From NCBI GenBank assembly GCA_013813135.1, contig JACCSF010000141.1, positions 1 to 21,291 on the forward strand: DNA of 21,291 nt, written 5' to 3'. This stretch comes from Thermoleophilaceae bacterium. Lineage in GTDB: Bacteria; Actinomycetota; Thermoleophilia; Solirubrobacterales; Thermoleophilaceae. Shown piece after piece: positions 15,977-21,291 of this stretch; position 1 is the first letter of the stretch, and the number at the start of each line of letters is the position of its first letter. Position numbers and translations under genes: made by a program. Under the pieces are notes generated by a model. That model did not search any database and was not told where the DNA came from. It saw nothing but the letters and a program-made list of their open reading frames with translations.

Positions 15977-17875
15977 TCAAGGTCGGAGGCTCCCGCGGCA
16001 CCCGACGACCTGCTCGGCCTGCGGCTCGCACCAGTATTCCAGGCGAACGGCAACGCCGTCCGCGACGGCGTAGACGGCGACCGCGCGGTCCGCTTGCCGC
16101 AGTGCCCCGCGCGGCACCGAGAATTCGAAGCCCAGAGCCTCACCTGACCCGGAGGGTCCCGCGACATCAGGCCGGCTGACTGATGGCACACCGGCATAGA
16201 CGAGACGCCGACCGGCGAAGCCGACGACCCTCGCGACCGGCCGGCGGCGGACGTGCGCCCATCCGCTCAGTTGGAGCATTCCTCCAGGCGCGAACTGGGA
16301 GGCGTCTACGATGCCTTCGACGCCTTGCTCCCGAATTGGGATGGGAGCTCCTACGGCCGGGACAAGACGCTGTCTTTCCAGGCGGTAAGCATGCGGTCCG
16401 CTGAGCCGGTCTAAGGCGTAGACCGCCACCTCCAGCCGTCGGATCCCGGCGAACTCTCGTTCGTCGACCTTGACCAGGCCGGGCGGTGTGGGCAACGGCA
16501 CCCCCGGCTCGCCAATTGGCGAGGCGGCCACCACGACCAATCGCGACGAGCCGAGCGCCGTCTTCCATTCCGCTGGATCCATCACGAACCTGGCAGCGTG
16601 CGTTCGACGGTAGTAGAGGCGCAGGGAGCGGTCCAGGTTGTTGGCGTCGAGGCCCGGATCGGGGTAGAGCACTCGGTCGCCTCGGCCTGTGACCTTGTCG
16701 ACGAAGTGCGCGGCTTCGACGTAGTCGGGACGCGAGAAACGGATGTCTTCGGCTTTCAACGCACCAATCACTACGGCAGTCGCGGCCAGCGCCACAGGGA
16801 CGACTGCCCGTGGCCAACCGGGCCGCACGAGTGCCCACCCCAGAACTAGGGCCGCGAACGGAAGGGAAGCAATTAGGTTGCGGGGGAAGAGGAATAGGTC
16901 ATCAGAGACCAGCGAGTAGATGAGGACGGCTGCGGGCGTGATCGCGGCGAGAATCGACAACAGCCCTGCCGGGCTGCGCGCCTTAGACCGGATGGAACCA
17001 TCGCGCGTCCGGGTGCCGCCCAGAACCCCGAGGGTGACCGCGCTCGCGAGGAGTATGAGCGCGGCAACACCCGGCACAGCTTCCGGTTTCAGGAACGGCA
17101 AGCCGATCGTCCAGCTGACGACCGCGCCCGGATAAGTGATGCCGAGGATGGTCGCCACCTGGCTGTAGGCTTCGAGTTGCTCGCCCTTCACCGACGGCAG
17201 CCATGGCAGGAACGTCGCCGCCGCGAAGGCGGCGGAGAACAACACCTCCCGCCGCGCTGCGGGGCGCGCCCATAAAGCCCACAACACCTCCGCACCCACA
17301 ACGAAGACGCCGGTGTAGTGGGTGTAGATAACGGCGCCGAGGGACAGTCCCCAGGCAACCCACCAACGGGTTCCACCGCGCTGCAGCGCTGCCAGAAGGC
17401 ACAGTGCTGACAGCGCGCAGAAGAACATCAGGGCCGCGTACGGCCGCGCCTCCACCGAGTAGTAAATCGCGAACGGGCTGAGAGATACGAACCCTGCGCC
17501 CGCCACACTCGCCCAGCGTCCAAGAGCTGAGACTCCGAGGAGGTAGACGAGCGGGACCGTCGCGGTGCCGAGCGCGATGGAGGGAAGCCTCAAGAGGGCT
17601 GGATCGTTGCCGAGCGCGGAAGTCAACCGCGCGAGGATGAAGTACAACGGAGGTGAGTTCTCGATCCCCTCGCTGACGGCGTTTAATACCCCTATCAGGC
17701 TCTTGCCGTGAATGTCGTCGTATGCGAGCTGCTCGTCGCCCCAGAGTCCCTGATTGACGAGGCGAACTCGAAGTCCAAGGCCAGCCGCCGCTAGGACGAA
17801 GACGACCAACGGCGCGGGTCGAACTCTGACTGAGGAGCGTTCCCAAAGTGTTCGCGCCCTGCACAAGCGGATCAA
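15977..17875 (-). CDS. ArnT/PMT-like (GT39 type) membrane glycosyltransferase
   Basis: A 632-aa polytopic protein. After a first helix (LVVFVLAAAGLGL, about residues 23-35) comes the GT39-type acidic motif in the first outer loop, NQGLWGDEQLAYDD (Asp47-Glu48). NSPPLYFILARL, the family-typical SPFAIYYSVEARPY (about 133-146) and eight or more further helices follow. From about residue 390 there is a large, mostly soluble domain. Such enzymes transfer a sugar from a polyprenyl-phosphate donor to protein, lipid or polysaccharide outside the membrane. The start is uncertain: 17875 is TTG, without a ribosome-binding site, and the first 22 residues look non-coding, so a start close to helix 1 (about 17809) is plausible. 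Its GC level looks lower than that of the left-hand genes. The GNAT gene lies 134 nt upstream on the same strand. Confidence 0.82.
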   Translation of the reverse strand: MIRLCRARTLWERSSVRVRPAPLVVFVLAAAGLGLRVRLVNQGLWGDEQLAYDDIHGKSLIGVLNAVSEGIENSPPLYFILARLTSALGNDPALLRLPSIALGTATVPLVYLLGVSALGRWASVAGAGFVSLSPFAIYYSVEARPYAALMFFCALSALCLLAALQRGGTRWWVAWGLSLGAVIYTHYTGVFVVGAEVLWALWARPAARREVLFSAAFAAATFLPWLPSVKGEQLEAYSQVATILGITYPGAVVSWTIGLPFLKPEAVPGVAALILLASAVTLGVLGGTRTRDGSIRSKARSPAGLLSILAAITPAAVLIYSLVSDDLFLFPRNLIASLPFAALVLGWALVRPGWPRAVVPVALAATAVVIGALKAEDIRFSRPDYVEAAHFVDKVTGRGDRVLYPDPGLDANNLDRSLRLYYRRTHAARFVMDPAEWKTALGSSRLVVVAASPIGEPGVPLPTPPGLVKVDEREFAGIRRLEVAVYALDRLSGPHAYRLERQRLVPAVGAPIPIREQGVEGIVDASQFAPGGMLQLSGWAHVRRRPVARVVGFAGRRLVYAGVPSVSRPDVAGPSGSGEALGFEFSVPRGALRQADRAVAVYAVADGVAVRLEYWCEPQAEQVVGCRGSLRP

Positions 17876-18009
17876 GTTACTGTGCGCGGTCTACACGCGC
17901 CACTTAGGCGTGCCAGTCCTCGAGAGGCGCACCAGGCAACGCGCGCGCGACTACCTAATCGCTCGAGCTGAGGCTAGGGCTAGAGGCGAGACCGATACCC
18001 GAAACCGAC

Positions 18010-18660
18010 CTACGAGAGTCGCGCGGCGAGCTCGCTACCGAGCCCGCTGCCGACGGCCTCGACGGACGTCCGTCGCCGCGGTCCGACCCGCTTGTGCTGC
18101 ATGACGGCCACCGATCGGAAGCCCACCTTCTCCACGGCACGCCTCGACGCCGTGTTGGACGTCTCGATCTTGGTCACGATCGCCCTGAATCCCCTGCGCT
18201 CGAGCTCGTCACCGATCAGCGTCCAGGCTGCCGGCGCGATTCCCCTGCCGCGCGCAGCCGGCGACGTGACCGAGTCTTCGAGGCAGGCGGCCCCGGGAGG
18301 AAGCGACAGCGTGCCACCGGAAGCGGCCATCACGGGGGCGGCGTGCAGGAAGGTGAAGCACGCGAACAGCGGCTGGTCGCCCTCGAAGGCGAGCCATACG
18401 TCGTTGCCGCCCGCGAGGCATTGGCGGGCCTCCTCCGGATCGCGTCCGAAGCTGGCTAGAGCGTCGACCTGGCATACGTCCGCGCTCACGAGCCGGACGC
18501 CTTCAGGCAGGTCCCGCCGCGGCCGCTGCTCATCCAGGTCGCACTGGTACCAGACGTGCTCCTCGCGGAGATACGCGAGCTTGCGTATCCGAAGCGCCGC
18601 GGTTCGGGCCGTTTCAACGGGACCGTCCCTGCGGAGGCGATTCCAGATCCTGACGCTCAC
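18010..18660 (-). CDS. GNAT-family N-acetyltransferase
   Basis: A 216-aa protein. Residues 120-180 hold the GNAT core: the strand CLEDSVTSP, the acetyl-CoA pyrophosphate loop AARGRGIAPAAWTLI (RGRGIA, 137-142), and the later motif ETSNTASRRAVEKVGF, the usual N-x-x-(A/S)-x-x-x-x-E-K-x-G-F of GNATs. The N-terminal 60 residues (basic, LAYLREEHVWYQCDLDE) are an extension also seen in GNATs of surface-sugar loci, though this is memory of pattern and not a search. The start is GTG 18660 with no strong ribosome-binding site. It transfers acetyl from acetyl-CoA to an unknown amine. The same strand and vicinity as the glycosyltransferase suggest a shared role in modifying a surface glycan. Confidence 0.85.
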   Translation of the reverse strand: MSVRIWNRLRRDGPVETARTAALRIRKLAYLREEHVWYQCDLDEQRPRRDLPEGVRLVSADVCQVDALASFGRDPEEARQCLAGGNDVWLAFEGDQPLFACFTFLHAAPVMAASGGTLSLPPGAACLEDSVTSPAARGRGIAPAAWTLIGDELERRGFRAIVTKIETSNTASRRAVEKVGFRSVAVMQHKRVGPRRRTSVEAVGSGLGSELAARLS

Positions 18661-18921
18661 AAAGCCACGCTAGGACCGCAGTGTAAGGCCTGCGTAAGAG
18701 CCGCCCTTAGCGCGCGTTCGAGGGAGGTTCGGGCGAGTTTTCCGTGCATATCGAGCAGCAACCTGCTCGCCTTTCACGGCGACGGACCAGGGCTTCGTGC
18801 CCCCCCCCGCGTGGTGCTGCCGGTCGGCTTCGGCGGGGACGCCATCAGACCGTTTTCCGCGCCTTCGCGGCTCGTTGTCATCGGTTAGTGTCGGCCGGAC
18901 CCCGAGCCACAGAGGACCGCC
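18661..18921. other. Divergent intergenic region
   Basis: It lies between the divergent GNAT and small-protein genes. No gene is supported. It contains a run of nine C (18800-18808), a spot where sequence length errors are likely. No clear -35/-10 pair was found. Confidence 0.5.
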
Positions 18922-19197
18922 ATGAGCGTGCTCATCCGTTTCACCCCGCCGTCGTTGACGGCCGCGCAGTACGACGAAACCATCCGCCGGCTCGAGGAGG
19001 CCGGCGACTGGCCGCCGGACGGGCTCGACTACCACGTCTGCTTCGGCTCGGACGGGAAGCTTCGCGTCAGCGAGATCTGGGACTCCCGGGAGCAGCTCGA
19101 CGCATTCGGGGAGCGGCTCATGCCCTTGCTCTCCGAGCTCGGGATCGATCCCGGCGAACCGGAGCTCGTCGACATCCACAACATCATCAGGCGCTAG
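18922..19197 (+). CDS. Small protein, dimeric alpha/beta-barrel (ABM-like) type
   Basis: A 91-aa product beginning MSVLIRFTPPSLTAAQYDET, with AGAGG at 18910-18914 upstream of ATG 18922. The order is beta (VLIRFTP), helix (AAQYDETIRRLEEAG), beta (LDYHVCFGSDGKLRVSEIWD), helix (REQLDAFGERLMPLLSELG), beta (PELVDIHNII). This is the ferredoxin-like fold of ABM/EthD-like dimeric barrel proteins, and the length fits. Some members are monooxygenases or ligand binders, but no catalytic residue can be named here. Transcription seems independent, with a weak hairpin after the stop. Confidence 0.75.
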   Translation: MSVLIRFTPPSLTAAQYDETIRRLEEAGDWPPDGLDYHVCFGSDGKLRVSEIWDSREQLDAFGERLMPLLSELGIDPGEPELVDIHNIIRR

Positions 19198-19198
19198 A

Positions 19199-19227
19199 CG
19201 CCTGGCGCAGAAAGCAGTGCCAGGGCG
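19199..19227 (+). terminator. Weak hairpin terminator candidate
   Basis: CGCCTGGC pairs with GCCAGGGCG (one bulged G) across a 12-nt loop, starting 1 nt after the stop of the small protein gene. No U-tract. Confidence 0.35.
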
Positions 19228-19312
19228 CCGGTCGCGGGCCCACCTCGCGTCCGTGCATGACCGGGAGCGTCTGGAAGTCGCCGTGTCTGCGCCGACGTGC
19301 CCGCTCCTGCGT

Positions 19313-19318
19313 GATACT
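19313..19318 (+). promoter_or_regulatory. -10-like box, leaderless start
   Basis: GATACT preceded by TG one base upstream (extended -10 style), 9 nt before ATG 19328. No Shine-Dalgarno is present, so the message is probably leaderless. No -35 was recognised. Confidence 0.4.
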
Positions 19319-19327
19319 GGGCGCCGC

Positions 19328-19753
19328 ATGGACAAGCGACGGCTGACGACGGCGCTGGCGAAGTACCTGTTCAACCCGCTCGTCCGAGCGTTCTTCCGCC
19401 TGGGCGTGGCGGCGCCGGGCACGGCGATCCTGGAGACGATCGGCCGCAAGTCGGGCCGGCCGCGGCAGACGCCCGTGACCAACGGGCTGGCCGGCGACGT
19501 CTTCTGGATCGTCACCGAGCACGGGCGGCGCGCCGGCTACGTGCGCAACATCGAGAAGAACCCGCGCGTGCGCGTGAAGGTCGGACGGCGCTGGTGGCGC
19601 GGGACGGCCGTGGTGATGCCCGGCGACGACCCCCGAGAGCGCCTCAGGGCGATCACCCGAGGCCGGCCGTCGGCCCGGCTCAACACGGCCACGGTCCGGC
19701 TGATGCAGACCGAGCTGCTGACGCTGAGGATCGACCTCGACCCCGACGGCTGA
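19328..19753 (+). CDS. Deazaflavin (F420)-dependent nitroreductase-family protein (DUF385/Ddn type)
   Basis: A 141-aa protein with the family's hallmarks: the N-terminal helix (KYLFNPLVRAFFRLG), the GRKSGRPRQTPV motif (about residues 39-50) typical of the split-barrel F420/FMN-binding fold, FWIVTEHGRRAGYVRNIEKN (about 58-77) and PRVRVKVGRRWWRGTAVVMP. Actinobacterial relatives use reduced F420 to reduce nitro compounds, quinones or other substrates; the substrate here is unknown. ATG 19328 is favoured over upstream in-frame starts because of the -10-like box 9 nt before it and because the family starts here. It is convergent with the lipoprotein gene, with 5 nt between the stop codons. Confidence 0.88.
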   Translation: MDKRRLTTALAKYLFNPLVRAFFRLGVAAPGTAILETIGRKSGRPRQTPVTNGLAGDVFWIVTEHGRRAGYVRNIEKNPRVRVKVGRRWWRGTAVVMPGDDPRERLRAITRGRPSARLNTATVRLMQTELLTLRIDLDPDG

Positions 19754-19758
19754 GGCGG

Positions 19759-21078
19759 CTACCCCGCGCCGGGCACGAGGCGTAGGACGACGGGCGTGCC
19801 GCCGAGGATCAGTGGGATCCTGGCCGGGGTGGTCCAGCGCTGTTGCTCGGAGTCGCTGATGACGGGGTCGTAGCGCTGGGCCAGCGCGATTGCCTGGCCG
19901 GGGACGACGTCGACCGCGTCGGGGGTGGGGTTGAGGTCGGTCCGGGCGACGCGGTCCCAGACGCTGACGTCGCGCCAGAGCACGAGCGCGTAGGAGCCGT
20001 CGGCGGAGCGCAGCAGCAGCTGGCGCAGGTCGGGGGGTGCGCTCTCGAGTCCGAGCCGCAGGCCGCCCGGCGCGGCGACGGGGGCGAAGTTCGCGTCGAC
20101 CGTCCGGAGCAGGTTGCGCAGCGCCAGGAAGGCGGGCTTGGGTGTCAGATCGGCGCGCAGCAGCCCGAACCTGTTCTCGAATCCCGAGACGTTGTTCCAG
20201 GGGTCGGCGAGCTGGTAGATGTAGGTGCGTTCGAAGCCGTAGCGGAAGGCCTCGAGCGCGAGCCTCGGGGTGTAGATGCCGATCGCGCGCTCGGAGGTGC
20301 CGTAGTGCCCGCTGGTGGTGCCGGCATCGGAGTGGTAGCCGGCTTCGGTGGCGACGATCTGCTTGCCGCCGGAGGTGATGTTCGCGAGCCGGCGCACATC
20401 GTCGATGTTGTTCAGCGGCGTGCCGCCGCCGGGGTAAGGGTGCGAGTTGCCCCGGTCGACGAAGGCCGACAGGTCGCCCAGGGCGGCGGGTGAGGCAGGG
20501 TTCGCGAGGGCCGGGCCGAGCACCGTGAGCTGCGAGAGCGCCGGGTCGCTCTTGACGGCCGTCCAGAGATGCTGCTGGTAGCTGCGCGTCTTCGCGATCC
20601 ACTGCGAGTCGCCCTGCTGGTCGGGCTCGTTGGGCGCCTCGACCGACACGACCGCGTCGCGCAGGCGGCTGCGGATGACCGCCAGGTTCTCGTCCATGCG
20701 CGCCGTCCCCGAGCCGAGGTCGGTCGAGATGATGTTCGCGCGGATGCCGCCCGCGCCAAGCCGCTGGAGCCGTGAGATCCACTCCTCGCAGGTCGGGCAC
20801 AGCCCGTCGCGCACGTAGCGCACACCAAGCTCATGGAGCCTCATCTGAACGGCGTCGAAATTCGCATAGGCCGGCGTGTCGGACCAACCGATGTGCGTGT
20901 TCACGCCCACCGAATCCCCGAAGGCGCGAGCGGACTGCGCGGCCACGAAGGGCTCCTCGGGGTAGGACGAGCCGCCGGACGGATCGGGGCCGGGCAGGCC
21001 CGATCCGGGCGGATACTGCTGGCAGGCCGCGAGTGCAGTTGCGGCGAGGACGCTGAGTATGGCGGCAAGAGAGCGCAT
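19759..21078 (-). CDS. Secreted lipoprotein, clan GH-A glycoside-hydrolase-like
   Basis: From ATG 21078 a 439-aa product starts MRSLAAILSVLAATALAACQ: a signal peptide ending in the lipobox LAAC (Cys19), then a Pro/Gly/Ser-rich linker. The body reads as a TIM barrel: VGVNTHIGW at beta-1, LGVRYVRDGLC, VSVEAPNEPD with the beta-4 Asn150-Glu151 (acid/base), VATEAGYHS with Glu245 at the beta-7 nucleophile position, and YIYQLADPWN at beta-8. This is the pattern of clan-A glycosidases such as GH39/GH5. The last 120 residues (LRLGLESAPPDLRQL to VLRLVPGAG) look like a beta-sandwich add-on. The substrate is not known. The frame continues upstream to 21165, but that part is basic and lies before the signal peptide, so it was not used. 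No ribosome-binding site is evident. Confidence 0.82.
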   Translation of the reverse strand: MRSLAAILSVLAATALAACQQYPPGSGLPGPDPSGGSSYPEEPFVAAQSARAFGDSVGVNTHIGWSDTPAYANFDAVQMRLHELGVRYVRDGLCPTCEEWISRLQRLGAGGIRANIISTDLGSGTARMDENLAVIRSRLRDAVVSVEAPNEPDQQGDSQWIAKTRSYQQHLWTAVKSDPALSQLTVLGPALANPASPAALGDLSAFVDRGNSHPYPGGGTPLNNIDDVRRLANITSGGKQIVATEAGYHSDAGTTSGHYGTSERAIGIYTPRLALEAFRYGFERTYIYQLADPWNNVSGFENRFGLLRADLTPKPAFLALRNLLRTVDANFAPVAAPGGLRLGLESAPPDLRQLLLRSADGSYALVLWRDVSVWDRVARTDLNPTPDAVDVVPGQAIALAQRYDPVISDSEQQRWTTPARIPLILGGTPVVLRLVPGAG

Positions 21079-21211
21079 GGGTACGCGTCGACCGGTCGGC
21101 GATCCCGCCGCCGGACTTGAGCCCGGCCGCCGAGCGCCGAACATCCGTCCAGGCCCGGGCCGCAAGGGCCGTTGCGTGGCGTCGCCGGGGCCGCCTACGT
21201 TGCCGTCGGCG

Positions 21212-21291
21212 ATGCTGCGGGTGGATAACAGAGCGGGCTATACGACCGAGGGCACGTGGCTCTGGAAGCGACACCGCTTCGAGGCCCGCAA
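21212..21291 (+). CDS. Possible 5' end of a gene running off the window
   Basis: ATG 21212 opens a frame MLRVDNRAGYTTEGTWLWKR that stays open to the window edge (26 codons). A TACGTT -10-like box lies 10 nt upstream, the same layout as other leaderless starts here. It would be divergent from the lipoprotein gene. The evidence is short and the family cannot be named. Confidence 0.3.
   Translation, partial: MLRVDNRAGYTTEGTWLWKRHRFEAR

Noticed and set aside
17800..17875. Possible tRNA remnant at the 5' end of the glycosyltransferase frame
   Set aside because: GTTCGACCC occurs, but no T stem pairs around it and no other tRNA arm is seen.
18744..19346. 200-codon plus-strand frame overlapping the small ABM-like gene
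   Set aside because: Arg-rich shadow frame crossing a C9 run; the 91-aa frame has a ribosome-binding site and a fold-like pattern.
19187..20800. 537-codon minus-strand frame overlapping the lipoprotein gene
   Set aside because: Pro/Arg/His-rich shadow; the lipobox and barrel motifs belong to the other frame.

Overview
The window is very GC-rich, with GC-biased third codon positions, and carries three tRNA genes and several single-gene or short-operon units. The gene set (deazaflavin-dependent nitroreductase-family protein, RsbW-like anti-sigma factor, DUF485/ActP/Acs acetate genes, ArnT-like mannosyltransferases, many starts with a -10 box 6-9 nt upstream and no Shine-Dalgarno) suggests a high-GC Actinomycetota, quite possibly class Thermoleophilia (Solirubrobacterales/Gaiellales type). 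This placement is inference from gene content only.

Left part (1-11.2 kb), ordinary chromosome: tRNA-Gly(GCC) on the minus strand. Next is a secreted penicillin-acylase-family Ntn hydrolase whose signal peptide is cut from the mature protein by one in-frame TAG. It ends tail-to-tail with an RsbW-type anti-sigma/ATPase gene. After tRNA-Cys(GCA) come a polytopic glycosyltransferase-like membrane protein (minus strand) and, divergently, an acetate module: DUF485 protein and ActP symporter (ATGA overlap), a strong hairpin, a class I glutamine amidotransferase, acetyl-CoA synthetase, a terminator, and an extended-SDR epimerase with its own likely promoter. ActP imports acetate and Acs activates it to acetyl-CoA.

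Middle part (11.2-about 16 kb), accessory and decayed: it starts right after tRNA-Val(GAC). It holds a small membrane protein, an unidentified gene with a one-base frameshift, and a coupled 253-aa unidentified protein. About 560 bp rich in repeats and hairpins but without genes follows. Then comes an IS630-like element (about 1.83 kb between TA dinucleotides, CTAG at both ends, similar terminal inverted repeats). Inside it are a transposase broken by three single-base indels and, convergently, an SEC-C zinc-motif gene that appears to be a passenger. The element sits in the stop codon of a gene remnant, and more coding debris lies beyond it. No integrase is seen.

Right part (16-21.3 kb): an ArnT/PMT-like glycosyltransferase and a GNAT acetyltransferase (minus strand; perhaps surface polysaccharide or glycoprotein modification), a small alpha/beta-barrel-like protein, a deazaflavin-dependent oxidoreductase-family protein, a lipoprotein of the clan-A glycoside hydrolase type, and possibly the first codons of a gene running off the right edge.

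The most interesting object is the IS630-like unit carrying the SEC-C gene, with hairpins over the SEC-C start. No CRISPR array, rRNA operon or complete defence system was seen.
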